Assembly: GCA_021613535.1 (NCBI GenBank) | Contig: CP075494.1 | Location: 11,656,001 to 11,720,000, forward strand | DNA: 64,000 nucleotides | Direction: 5' to 3' | Origin: Adineta vaga | Taxonomy: Eukaryota; Rotifera | Part shown: piece by piece, positions 50,417 to 62,950 of the stretch | How positions within the stretch are numbered: the stretch's first letter is position 1 | How the letters are laid out: each line of letters opens with the position of its first letter | Notes under the pieces: generated by a model | Seen by the model: only the letters and a program-made list of their open reading frames with translations | Database searches by the model: none | What the model was told of the DNA's origin: nothing | Made by a program: the position numbers and the translations under genes

Positions 50417-50873
50417 ATAAAGTTGATATTAATCACACATGGTTTATTCTAAAAAAAATCACAAATAAGATAACGACATATTCTTATCAAATAAATATTT
50501 AGGTTAAAATTTGTTTGATATTTTAAAAAATACTTTTTTTTTTTTGGTGTCGGGATATTCAATGGAATAATTAACATCAAGTTAGAAAAATATGATGGTA
50601 AAGAAAGTGCATTTATTAATAAGAAGTAACATGGAGAGAAATATTTTCTCGGATAAAAAAAGCAACATTTTTTTTCTTTCTAATAGTGTTAAAGAAACAA
50701 AGTAGATGTCAGTATTTTATGGATGAAAGAGAGAATTTTCAATGTAATAAAAATCTATCAAGTCATTCATATTTTTATTTGAGCGATTACAAATCAATCG
50801 ATTATATTTTATTTATATAAAAAAAAGAAGAAGAAGAAGAAGATAGAAGACAGAATTCATAAGAATTATACAG
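50417..50873. other. Convergent intergenic region
   Basis: About 460 bp between the 3' ends of the KCMF1-like gene (plus) and the Cys-rich repeat gene (minus). A poly-T tract lies near 50532-50545 and an AAG-repeat at about 50825-50842. AATAAATATTTAGG-type poly(A) signals occur near 50490. No gene was seen. Confidence 0.5.
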
Positions 50874-52305
50874 CTAGTATATAAAAGAGTACAAAATATA
50901 GCTCATTGAGAAGAAAAAGATAGGAGTATAAGATGCTTGAATTGTATAAGCTTGACTAACACCTAGAAAACGATTTCTTTTTGTACAAAATGTTCCATTA
51001 CAACAGCCGATTGTATTTGTTGGTGAACAAGCATAACCAAATTGGCTGATACATGTATTTGTACATTGCTCAGCATTAGCACAATTTGATGTTGTATAAT
51101 AGATACTTGACCCACATTGACATCGACAAGTTGGAATATAACCTGAACAATCACTTCCACAACAACCTCTTGTATTAGCTATATTACATTGAGCAACAGA
51201 TTGTAAACATGCCTGTACACATTGTTGAGCTGAACCACATGACATCGCTAATGTCGTAAATCGATTTGAACCACACATACATGTACATGAAGGAAACGCA
51301 TTAATACAATCATTTCCACAACATGCTTGAGTATTATCTTGTGTACACGCACCATACGAATTTAAACATGTTTCCACACATGATCGACTACCTTGACAAG
51401 GAACAGAAGTTGTTGTAGAAAACTCAGGACCACAACTACAAGAACATGTTGGTACAAAATTTGAACATGATCCACCACAACATCCTTGAGTTTCACTAGC
51501 AGTACATTCACCATAAGTCTAAAATAATATAGTCAATATGTCTGTCCATTCTTAGGAAAAGAAAACTTATTTATCTTACCGTCATACATGTACTAACACA
51601 ACTTTCTGCATTCATACAAGGCGGTGATGGATAATAGGTAGTTCCTTGACAACGACAAGCACAAGCATTTGCTACTGTTTGTGAATAAGATTTACAATCT
51701 TGTCCGCAACATGCTTGTGTTGCTGTTGGAATACAAACTTGAGGAAAATTTGTTAAACATCGTGTTAAACATGCTTGAGATGATGTACATGTATCAACTG
51801 GATTGAAATATTGTTGACCAGCACAATTGCATGAACAATAACGATTATCAAGTGATTGACTTTGAAAATATTGACACGATGAACCACAACATCCATAGGT
51901 ATTCACTAGCGTACATTGACCAGGATACATTTGTAAACAATATGAAACACATGTTTGAGCACTAACACAAGCTACAGGTGGCCCGAATGACATATCACCA
52001 CATGAACATGTACAAGAACCTGGTCGATTTACATCAGAAGGATTTTGGAAGATTTGAATATTGGGCATATTTCCACCCATATAATCTGGATTGAATGCAT
52101 AGTATGGGTCAACAAGATTTGTACCAAGTGATTGACGTTGTTGCGGTCGTTTCGGATCAATTTTTAACTTTTCAGAAGATGTCTCTTTTCCATCTAAAAT
52201 AGTCAGATCTTCCATGAATTTTTTACATATGAATAAGAAAAAAATTTTACCTGTGAAAATGACAGTAAAACACAGGAACAATTTAATTCCAAAAAAGAAC
52301 ATCAT
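50874..52305 (-). CDS. Secreted or surface cysteine-rich repeat protein
   Basis: Exons 52251-52305, 51580-52193 and 50874-51518 join in frame to 437 aa. Residues 1-18 are a signal peptide (MMFFFGIKLFLCFTVIFT), cut near the first intron. After a linker of about 70 aa come about six or seven repeats of roughly 50 residues with a constant pattern: CxCxCG, then CVxxCL, then C and a T-x-GCCGxxC end (for example CSCGDMSFGPPVACVSAQTC, NTYGCCGSSC, ATQACCGQDC, ETQGCCGGSC, NTQACCGNDC, NTRGCCGSDC, NTIGCCNGTFC). Ten cysteines per unit suggest tightly disulfide-bonded modules. The C-terminal 20 residues are hydrophobic (PIFFFSMSYILYSFIY), which could be a GPI-anchor signal. I do not recognise the repeat family; a glycocalyx, cuticle or adhesive role would be a guess. 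Confidence 0.82.
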
Positions 52306-52910
52306 TATTGCTCATGAGGATATTATAAAATCAGCATTGTCCTTGTAAAAAACATGTTGACAGGCACTATACCTTCTCGTTCTCGTTCTTTTTCTTCTTT
52401 CTTTTTTTTCTTTAACCGTTTGCGTAAGCTTGTCAAATAGAAAAAAAAAGAGAAAGAGACCAAGACACCATTACCATCATTTCACATAATGTCTTCTTTA
52501 CTACTTCACATACAGAATGACAGAAATGAAAAAAAAGCGACACGTACAAGTAGAAGAGAAAAAAATTGTACTTCTACTACTACTACTACTACTGTTGAAA
52601 AAAGAACGAAAGAAAAAAAGGAGAGAATATGTCATAAGGTTAAAAAAGATCTATTGAACGTGAAGTTAACATTTTTTTTTATGGAGGTTGTGTAGGAGAT
52701 GAGAATTCGTATAAATTTGATGTACAAAATGAACATATAAGAGCGACAGTGAAAAAGAATATTAAATACAGTTATTTCAAATAGACAACTTGTACATTCT
52801 CTTTGTATGAAGTAACCAGTCTTTCATTTTCTTTTATGTAAATATGATCTGTTTCCTTGATATAACATATGAAAAAGCAACACTTTATTTAAATGAAAGT
52901 GACCAAAGAA
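52306..52910. other. Intergenic region with simple repeats
   Basis: About 600 bp between the Cys-rich gene start and the 3' end of TIR gene C (both minus). It holds a CT-rich tract near 52375-52410, AAGAGAAAG sequence near 52440-52460 and an ACT repeat at about 52571-52594. No recognised gene. Confidence 0.5.
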
Positions 52911-55311
52911 TTACATCATTGAACAGCAAATAAAAGAACGTTTTTTATCGATTTTATTGACAGTTTTTGACATGTTAGAATCTATCTGTGATTCAATCAA
53001 CATTCGAAAACAGGATAATTCTGTTAATGATAATGTTTCGCCAGTTTTGCGTAATGAATCTTCTTGTAGAAGAGTTAAAATTTGATTTGTATTACCATTT
53101 CTAATATATTCGTTGATATATAACAAACTACGACCGTTTAAATCGATGAGAAGACGAGCCATTTGCGTGAGATTATTGCCCACAAGCCATTCTTGTACGT
53201 GCGTCTGGGTCCAGTTCGCGATATTTTTTTCAGGTACAGGTGAAGGAGTCAGTTTTGCTGGTGCTATTGAAAGAATAGCAGGTGCAATAATTGAGTCGCG
53301 TTCCACTTGAACGTTAATTCTGTTTCTATCAGTTACATCGGTTGCTTTGAGTTCTTTCATCAACATTTCCATTGCACGATCAAAGTCATATTTAGTAAAG
53401 TCAACATACAATAGTTGACCGATCAGAAATAACAACCAACCATCGGGCTTGTAATGCTTTTGCATAAGAACAGGAACAATTTGACGTTGTTGTTGAAATG
53501 CATAATGTGCTTCAGCTCGACAAAAGTTACTCTTTCGATATTGTTCACTCATACAGATGATGATTGTTTGTGATCGATCGATGGCTTGTGCCATTGCATC
53601 CATGACATTACCATGCATTTGATCAAAGTCGATCCATACTCGATAGTTTCGTCGAATGAGTTCATCGTAGAGCTGTTTACAAAGTACTTTATCTTTGTGC
53701 GAATAGCTGATCATGAAATCGAAAGTGTCTTTGGGTGAGATATCGTCAGTGGTAGGATGATGTTGTTGATTGATCTGAAGATTCCAAAGAATACCAGTGG
53801 TTGCTTTTCGTATCTGTTCATCATCAGATTGTTTTGACAAGTGAGATAATTTCTCGATGAATGTTGAATTGGAAAGAAGTTGTAGTTGAATATCACGATT
53901 GAATGAGAGACCCCAGATGATGTCAAAGGTAAGTGGATATTCATCACTAATCTCAATGAATAATGGTACTTTGTTCAAATCAGCAGTTCTTTGTTGAATG
54001 ACATCATTTTTTGAAAGACCCACAAAACCTAACATTAAGAATATTTTGACTCGAGTATATTTTCGAAAAAAACTTACTTCGTAGTAGATAAGAAATAGGT
54101 ATTTGTTTATATTTTTTCGATGAGTTATGCCAACTTTGCTCAAGGATATTGTAGAAAAAATGGCCTGCATGATCAACAAACTTCAATTCCTTGAGTTTAT
54201 CACCAGGTAAAGTTTCACCTAATATAGCATAAGCATATAGAGAAGTCAGAGTACACGTTGATGTTTCTGCCACTTTGCATACCGTATCGAGTATTGAGGG
54301 ATTTGAACGGAAGATCCAATTGACATTATGTTTTTGTACAATAAATAATAAACACTTGAAAATAGTGTGCATCAATAAAGTTTCATTATTTAACTGTTTA
54401 GATTGATTCTTTTTTTGAAATGGCTCATAACTAATTATTCGCAGTAACGATTGAACAAATCCGGACATGATCTGTTCATTAGAAAACAGTATTTTTCTTT
54501 GTACTGATTTTGCTCCACCCCACCAAACACATGCTAGAACAAGACCAGTAAGATGTAAGATCGAACAAAGAAACTTGTCGTTCCATGACTGAATCATTTG
54601 ACTGTGAGTATTCATTATTTGTAAGTATTCCTTTCTAACATGTTCTAACATTTCTTCTCGAGTAAAAATAAAGTTTTGTACTCTGGCAGTCAAATATGAA
54701 CATAGAGAGAATGAACATGTTTTAACATAGAACACTTGTTTCGGTGTAAAAATTGTTTCATGTAATTCGGATTGTTGCAATTGATGTAGATAGATTTTGA
54801 ATTGATCTGTCATGAGATAATAACGTGCGATAGATTGATTGATATGACAAAAGATTGGCAATGTATCATATTCAGGATTTTCACGAAGAAAATACGAAAG
54901 ATTATCAAAACAACGACTGACTATGCTAATAAATGGATCATTATCATCATGACTTTGATTAATTTGCTGAAATATGCGATCGATTTGTTCATTGATCTTA
55001 GGTATTAGAAGAGTTGCTTGAAGATCACTGTCGATATTTTGATAATTCCAGATTAAACTTTCATGAAATGATGACAATGTTTCAAATAATGACAAATAAT
55101 CTAATCGTTGAATCCATTGAGAAGAATCTAAACTGAACTGTTCCCATGTCCAATCTTTTAGATCACTAAGAGATCGAAATGATACAGAAATAAATGAGGA
55201 AAACGATTCGGATGTCTGTTGTTTGATAAGAAGAGTAATTTTTCTTAAAACATCAGTTGATGGTGATTTGATCGAAAGTATATTGACAAGTTGCTCGAAA
55301 GTATCTTCCAT
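52911..55311 (-). CDS. TIR-domain protein C (helical-ARM-TIR-SAM, CaaX)
   Basis: Exons 54078-55311 and 52911-54028 (intron 49 bp, same phase 1 position as the other copies) give 783 aa. The helical N-terminus includes SRCFDNLSYFL, FTPKQVFYVKTCSFSLCSYL and ACVWWGGAKS. ARM-like GILWNLQ precedes the TIR domain (from about residue 514: FDFMISYSHKDKVL, YRVWIDFDQMHGN, SNFCRAEAHYAF with E584). The SAM-like domain starts at IANWTQTHVQEWLVGNNLTQM. The protein ends with basic residues (NKIDKKRSF) and C-S-M-M, a CaaX box with Met, so lipid anchoring is predicted. Most of exon 2 is almost identical at the DNA level to gene D 3.6 kb away, although exon 1 is strongly diverged. Confidence 0.88.
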
Positions 55312-56509
55312 GATTGATTGATAGAATATTTCGTTTTAATTATACCTATGTGTAAAATGAGATGATGTTGATCATCAATACTTTACAGTTATACTACTCT
55401 TATATTTATTCAATAATTTAATCTATAGTTAACGTCATATTGAATATCACTGACGTTTCTTATTTTTATGATTCACTTTATAATGAATATTTGTCGCTTG
55501 CATCTGTTTTCGTTTTGGATAATGTGAAGAGAATTAATGTCAATATTGAAATATTTTCATCAGTTATTCAATATTTGTTAACGAAAAAATTTGGACTCCG
55601 TTAACGTCCTTTACGAATAATCAAAGCTGTTCGTTGAAATCGTCATAACACAATGAATAACTTCAACAATCTATTGCAAATGACAGAAATAGTTAGTCAA
55701 GTGATTAAACGCGTCAATTGATTGTCTTGAAAGTTGTATTATCTACTAATATTCTTCGTTTTACATTCGTATTTCTTTTGTGTGTATCAGGGTTGTTGAG
55801 AAGAATATTTTATCCTAGAATAAATATAATCCATAGTTAATCTTTCTTCGGCTGTTAACTCGTAATTATAGCTTTACAAATATTTCTATAGAAACGATAA
55901 TTCGAAGCGTATTTGAAATATTTAGAATGAAATTCTAAAATATACATTTTCATTGTTACGTATAAATATATATGTTTTGATGGATGTCGTTTTCTATAAA
56001 TGCTCTTTCGACACTGATCATAATTTCATGACATGCGACTCGATCATGTTCACAAAATATTACTATTTCTTCTATTTATTACTCGATTCTCAAAGTCAGC
56101 ATCTAAATTAAAAGCAATCGATCTGATTCGTTCGAGTTCAAGTTAATCGACGTTTGAAAAATCTATATCATCTTCAAAATCATTCCTTATGATATTTGAA
56201 TCCAGCTATTTTTACTCTTTATCAATTCACCATAAGCATTCATTTAAATCAATTGATTGATTTCTGTAGCTGAAAGAACAGGAATATTGAAAGCTTCATA
56301 TTTCAACCGCACACCACCAATCCAACTTTATATTATACAAAACAATATTGTCAATGCATGTTTATTCTGATCGTAGTTTTGATGTTACTTCCAAAATATC
56401 GATTATTCACAGTCAGTAACTAAGCAATAAAGATAATGATTTTCCAACATTTTTGTCAGACCTTCCCAACAAATTTTTATTTTATAAACTTATATGCTTA
56501 CAAAAAAAT
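55312..56509. other. Intergenic region between TIR genes C and D
   Basis: About 1.2 kb, upstream of gene C and downstream of gene D. AT-rich; no coding frame, RNA gene or transposon end was recognised. Despite the near-identity of the two genes' TIR exons, I saw no obvious long repeat within this spacer. Confidence 0.45.
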
Positions 56510-58980
56510 TTAAACATCACTATTTTCACCACTTTTTCTTGATTTCATCGATTTCAATGATCGAGCAAATCGTTTTTGTTCATCAATCAACGCTTGTAAA
56601 CGTGATAGCTCTATAAGAGATAACGTCTCATCTATACGACACATACACTCTTCCTGCAATGATTTCAACGTTTGATTAGATTCACCATATTTCATATACT
56701 TATTCAAATAAAGTAAACTTCTTCCATCACAATCGATCAAAAGACGAGACATTTGTGGAAGCTTATGATCTATCAACCAGTTATGCACATGCATATGCGT
56801 CCATTCTAATATATTTTGTAAAGCACTTGGTTGTGTAGATGAAACTCGTAAGCATACTGCTGATTTACAAAGTATTGAGACAGTCTTTTCTTTTTGACAA
56901 ACGGGCTTCAGGTCAATTTCAACATACTGTATTTCTTTTAATTCTTTCATCAACATTTCCATTGCACGATCAAAGTCATATTTAGTAAAGTCAACATACA
57001 ATAGTTGACCGATCAGAAATAACAACCAACCATCGGGCTTGTAATGCTTTTGCATAAGAACAGGAACAATTTGACGTTGTTGTTGAAATGCATAATGTGC
57101 TTCAGCTCGACAAAAGTTACTCTTTCGATATTGTTCACTCATACAAATGATGATTGTTTGTGATCGATCGATGGCTTGTGCCATTGCATCCATGACATTA
57201 CCATGCATTTGATCAAAGTCGATCCATACTCGATAGTTTCGTCGAATGAGTTCATCGTAGAGCTGTTTACAAAGTACTTTATCTTTGTGCGAATAGCTGA
57301 TCATGAAATCGAAAGTGTCTTTGGGTGAGATATCGTCAGTGGTAGGATGATGTTGTTGATTGATCTGAAGATTCCAAAGAATACCAGTGGTTGCTTTTCG
57401 TATCTGTTCATCATCCGATTGTTTTGACAAGTGAGTTAATTTCTCGATGAATGTTGAATTGGAAAGAAGTTGTAGTTGAATATCACGATTGAATGAGAGA
57501 CCCCAGATGATGTCAAAGATAAGTGGATATTCATCACTAATCTCAATGAATAATGGTACTTTGTTCAAATCAGCAGTTCTTTGTTGAATGAAATCGTGTT
57601 TGGATAGAGCCAAAAACCCTAAAAAGTAGAAGTGATTGATATTATCATCATGTAGTTGAATTTAGAAGAAATTAAATTTTACAAAAAGGAACCGTTCTGA
57701 AAGGTCATCAAATAAAACAGTTTTTATGAAACAATGTTTTTACCTTGCAATAGATGTTCAATCGATACTTGTTTGTATTTTTTCAGTGTATGACGCCAAG
57801 CTTTTTCAAGCATATTGAAGAAAAATCCACCGATCGCATCGCACACTTTTAAATCGCTTATCTGCTCCTCCGTCAGAGCCTTACCCAATATACCATAAAC
57901 GCTAAGACTAGTTTCCTCAAACGGTGATGTCTCAGCCAATATTAAAAGTGTATTTTGTATAGAAACGTTTGAACGAAAAAACCAATTGATATCTTGAGTT
58001 TTCACTATAAACATCAGCATCGTTAATATGGCGTCTATCAAACTTGTCTCATCATTGAATCGTACAGGTTTTATTAGTTTATGAAATGGTTTATGATCAA
58101 TTATGCGAATAAGATCTTGTATATAATCGCAAACGATTTCTTCTGTAGCGCAAATAATTTTCAAATCTGCATAATTCTCACCATCCCACCAACAAAGTCC
58201 AACCGCAAAAGAGATCAACTGTGTCATGCATGACAATAATTCCTTGCTCCAGAAAGCTACTGTTTTGCTATGAATATGCACGATTTGTAGAAATTCTTGC
58301 TTAATCTGCGAAATTAAATCAACAGCCGTATACGGAAATTTGTGAGCTCCTACTCCTATAAAGGAGAATACTGAGAAGGAACATGTTTTGACATAAAATA
58401 ACATTTTAGCAGTGAAAATTGACTGAAGTAGGTCCACTTGCGAGATTTGTTTCAGATAATTTTGATATTGTTTACTAACTATATAGTTATGCAAAATATA
58501 TTGATTAAGATGATGGGTAATCGGTAATGGATTGGAAAGTGGATTATCCTGAATGAAATATGCATGATTATCAAACCAAAGTGCAGCAATAGCAATAAAT
58601 GTGTCATTCTCATTATCACTATTATTGATTTGTTTGAATATGGAATTGATTTCATCAATACTGACTGAGAACAGAAGTGTTGCTTTTGCATCAGCATCAA
58701 TCGTATCATAGAGAAAGATGAGATTTTTGTTGAATGATGCAAGTGCATAAAATAATTCTACGATTGAAGATTGATCGATCCATCGATGATGATTATCATC
58801 AGAGAGCAGTTTCCACATCCATCTTTCGAGAATGAACAATGGTTCGTAGGATTGACGGATGAATGATGCTAAAGATTGATCCGTTTGCTGTCTAAGGATG
58901 AGATTTAGTTGTTGAACGGTATCGATCGATAAATTATGTGTATCCAGAGAGGAAACAAGTTGGCCAAACGTACTTTCCAT
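56510..58980 (-). CDS. TIR-domain protein D (helical-ARM-TIR-SAM, no CaaX)
   Basis: Exons 57744-58980 and 56510-57618 (intron 125 bp) give 781 aa. The N-terminal domain has ALWFDNHAYFI, FTAKMLFYVKTCSF and GLCWWDGEN. The ARM-like and TIR portion is almost the same as in gene C, including FDFMISYSHKDKVL, the WIDFDQMHGN loop and E585 in SNFCRAEAHY. The SAM-like domain (ILEWTHMHVHNWLIDHKLPQM, split here by my reading at the Met) follows. Unlike A, B and C, the tail ends KSRKSGENSDV with no cysteine, so this copy should not be prenylated through a CaaX box and may be soluble. Confidence 0.87.
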
Positions 58981-59337
58981 TCTGTTCTGTTATTTTTCTG
59001 ATTGTGAAGTCGTATTAAATTGTTATTTCTTTCATGTATTTATACAAATTCACATACAATACCTGTCACTTTCCATTCATAGCTGCACAATTATTGGTAA
59101 TTTCATTCTAATGGGGATATTATTTATCGAAAGAAAATCATTTCATTATCGTATTTTCTGTTATATTCACAGTGAAATAGAAAAAAATGCTGTTTCATAA
59201 TCGAGTATTTTACAACCTTTCGTCCAAAACGGATGAATCAGATAAATAAATCCATGAATAATAACGACGTTTTCTATACAGTTTATTATATTCAACAAAA
59301 TATTGAAGCTGCATTGTATTTGTCTTCAACAGTGTAA
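58981..59337. other. Short spacer between TIR genes D and E
   Basis: 357 bp upstream of gene D and just downstream of gene E. AT-rich; nothing recognisable. It presumably contains gene D's promoter. Confidence 0.45.
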
Positions 59338-61922
59338 TTAAGATAAATCTTTTTTTTTCAGTACGTCAGTTTCCCTTCCCAATGCAGCTTCAAATGCTAT
59401 ATCTGTGGTTGTCAATTGCTGATTGTGCTTTTGTTGATACATCAACGATTGAAAACGCGACAGTTCAACCAATGATACACTTTCATTCAGTCGACGAATA
59501 CTATCTTCTTGAAGTAATGATAGTACTACGGATGATTGACCATGTTTCACGTATTTATACAAATGAATCAAACTTCGACCATCGTAATCATTCAAAAGAC
59601 GAGATAGTTGAACAAGTTGATGATCGATCAACCACTGTTGAACTTGTATTTGTGTCCATTCTAGCATTAGATGAGGCTTTGCTGCAGTTGATGGTACTCG
59701 AACGGATGAAGAAATGGCTGGAATAGAAGTTACAATAGTTGTCTCTTGCTTTGATGGAACAAGTGTAATGTTGTTTTCATGATTGTCGTTGGCTCTGAGT
59801 TCTTCCATCAACATTTCCATTGCACGATCAAAGTCATATTTAGTGAAGTCGACATACAATAGTTGACCGATCAGAAATAACAACCAACCATCGGGTTTGT
59901 AGTGCTTTTGCATGAGAACAGGAATAAGTTGTCGTTTTCGTTGAAATGCATAATGTGCTTCTGCTCGACAAAAGTTACTCTTTCGATATTGTTCACTCAT
60001 ACAGATGATGATTGTTTGTGATCGGTCGATGGCTTGTGCCATTGCATCCATGATATTGCCATGTATTTGATCAAAGTCGATCCATACTCGATAGTTTCGT
60101 CGAATGATTTCATCGTAGAGCTGTTTACAAAGTACTTTATCATCATGCGAATAGCTGATCATGAAATCGAAGGTGTCTTGAGGAGAGATATCCGTTGTTG
60201 GATGATGTTGACGACCGATTTGTAGATTCCAAAGAATACCATTCGTAATTTGACACATTTTATCGCTATCACATTCTTTAGCCAAATGAACCAATGTAGA
60301 CATGAAGGATTGATCGGAACGAAGTTGCTGTTGAATATCACTATTGAACGATAACGTCCATAGAATATGATAGATAATTCGATATTGTTTAGATACATCA
60401 ATGAGAAGTTGAATTTTGTTCAAATCAGCAGTTCTTTGTTGTATGGAGTCATTTTTAGATAGAGTGCGAAAATCTGCAAAACAAATGTATGCAAATCAGT
60501 CTGCAAGTTATTGTAGAAGAGAAAAAAATATGTAAGGTATGAAGAAACATCGAGCACTTCCAGGATTCATTATGTAATCTCATTCTATCTAGACAGATAA
60601 AACATTTCTATCATCATCATCATCATCACTTTTCGCTGAGACCCTTTTTCGCCTGATCGTGAGTGTAAAAATAAATTTTATGATTTACCTCTCAAAAGAT
60701 ATTCGATGGGTATCTGCTTGTATTCTTTTGATGGATGTTGCCAAGCTTCTTCAAGCATTTTGAAAAAGAAATCAGCCATACTATTGGTAATTTTCAATTC
60801 TTTCAATTGTTCATCTGTTAAAACTTCACCCATAACAACATACGCTCGTAAACAGATTTCATCGTATAGTGATCTTTCAGCCACGACCAGAAGTGTTTCT
60901 CGTATTATTGAATTTGATCGAAAGAACCAATTAATGTTTTGAGTTTTGACAATATTTAATAAAACCATCAATATTGAATCGATCAATACAGTTTCATCAT
61001 TAGATCGTACGGATCGAATTTCTTTATGAAATTGATCATAACTTAGGATATGAATCAATTCTTGTACATGATTACATGTTATCTGTTCCGTTGCAAAGGG
61101 TACTTTTATCTGTGTTCCATTCTTTTCATCTGACCAATAACATTTCGCAATAACACCTGTTAAATGTCCAATACATGCTATTAAATCTTTATTCCACAAC
61201 ATAACTGTTGAACTATGAATATGAATGATTTGTAAATAATCATCACTAAGATATCGAAGAATTCCATCAGCTGTATAAAAACATCGATGATCTTTTGAAC
61301 CCAAATAGGCAAATAATGAAAATAAACTTGTTTTAATATAAAATAACATTTTAGCTGTAAAAATCAAATCTAATTGATGTAATTGTCGAAGTTGAAATAA
61401 ATAGGATTTAAATGGTTTCTTCATTATATAATTACATATTATGTATTGATTGATATGGTCAGTAATAGATAATTTATTTGAATGAGGATTATCATGTAAA
61501 AAGTACGAATGACTATCAAACCAAAGACTAACAATGGAAATAAAAGGATCATTATCATCGGTAGTTTGTTCGATTTGTTCGAATATATGATTGATTTGAT
61601 CAATCGTAACAGGAAATAGAAGAGTGGCTTTTCGATCAATTTCGATAGTATTATAATCATAGATCAATTGTTTATTGAATGAAGCAAGAGTATGAAATAA
61701 TTCTCGATAAGAAGATTCATTAATCCATTGGTGAGAACTTTGACTAAGAAGTTGCCAAGCCCAATATTCGAGAATTAGTATCGAATCAAAACATTGAGAA
61801 GCAAATATTGATAAGGATTCATCGATTTGTTCTTGAAGAATAAATTTTGTTTGATCAAGAGCTTTCGTTGATGTAAAGGATGTAGAAAATTGGGTAACAA
61901 GTTGCTCAAAATGATCGTACAT
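59338..61922 (-). CDS. TIR-domain protein E (helical-ARM-TIR-SAM, no CaaX)
   Basis: Exons 60689-61922 and 59338-60473 give 789 aa. The intron is 215 bp, the longest in the family, and contains an ATC repeat (about 60612-60628). N-terminal marks: SLWFDSHSYFL, FTAKMLFYIKTSLFSLFAYL, and KCYWSDEKNG where the other copies have a WWG motif, so that motif is altered here. The ARM-like GILWNLQ is followed by the TIR domain from about residue 513 (FDFMISYSHDDKVL, VWIDFDQIHGN, E583 in SNFCRAEAHY). The SAM-like domain starts at MLEWTQIQVQQWLIDHQLVQ. The C-terminus (TDVLKKKDLS) has no CaaX cysteine. It is similar to C and D in TIR DNA but clearly less so than they are to each other. Confidence 0.87.
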
Positions 61923-62731
61923 TTGTTTACGATGGATATTGTCTACTTTTCAATACTTTTATTTTGAAATATTATTCTCTTTACTCCGTGCACAATATTT
62001 ATTTATGATTAATTTTTTCTGTGCTTTATCCTTAAGCAAATCATATATCGATTAGTATTTACATAGAATTTTTCTTTCTTTTTAATTAAAAACAACTTAG
62101 GTTTACTCACGTTTTGTTTCTTCTGCAACGGTAAGGATGCTAACGAACGGAACGAATTATAAGCAAAAAGGTGAAACTAAAGCAAGTCGCTTATGATTGG
62201 TCAGGAAATTTTTGGCAAGGTTCCTAAATAATTTTAACATCAGTGGATAGAGTATGTTCTTCTCTATCAATTTAGGTATTTGGTTTTTATTTAAAAATAG
62301 GTATTGAGTGATAGGGGGCGTTTTTCTTCATATGGATGTCGTTGTATTATGAACGTATAGAATATGAATCACTATTGCGCATATCAATTGTTTTATATTT
62401 GTAGTTTAATTAAGAAGAAAATTTATTAAAAATATAAAAGCTCTTAGAGAAATTGACTGTTATCTGTTGTTCTAGGATGCACAAGGGAAGAACTATATAG
62501 TGTATTATGATTGAAATAATAGTTGATGATTAACCTAAATTTTGAAAAAAAGATATTTCTGATTGAAGTTAGATTCATTTTTTTCTATTGACAGATGAAA
62601 TGAGTTGAGATAAAAAGACTTGTTCTGAAAGTCAAATTGCGGACAAATTATTAAACTAAATTCAAATAGACGTTACAGATTAATCTAATATTATATTGAC
62701 TTAAAATAGACACGAATACATTTGAAAGATA
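61923..62731. other. Region upstream of TIR gene E
   Basis: About 800 bp with no recognised gene; it should contain gene E's promoter. A short frame near 62651-62848 on the minus strand overlaps the inverted-repeat element and is not a gene. Confidence 0.45.
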
Positions 62732-62948
62732 CTCAGGCAGACAAAATCGATAAAAAACGCGCTTTACCAGAAAAAACGACGTTCTTATGTTTGTGTTTTT
62801 CAACAAAACATATTTATTACGTAAAAAAATACACTTTTGTGCGCGCACAAACGTTGTTATTGGCTATTTTCTGTTGGAAAAAACCAACATAAGAACGTTG
62901 TTTTTTTTCTCGCGAATCGCGTTTTTTTATCGATTTTTTCTGTCTGGG
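62732..62948. mobile_element. MITE-like inverted-repeat element with TA flanks
   Basis: A 217-bp foldback element. The left end CTCAGGCAGACAAAATCGAT and the reverse complement of the right end CCCAGACAGAAAAAATCGAT match at 17 of 20 positions without gaps. The similarity then continues, with small gaps, through AAAAAACGCG and CGTTCTTATGTT to about 80 bp per arm. Both ends are flanked by TA (62730-62731 and 62949-62950), the target-site duplication of Tc1/mariner-type elements. The centre contains the perfect palindrome TTGTGCGCGCACAA (62837-62850). No transposase is encoded, so it would be a non-autonomous MITE. With one copy in the window, the ends rest on the inverted repeat alone. Confidence 0.7.
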
Positions 62949-62950
62949 TA

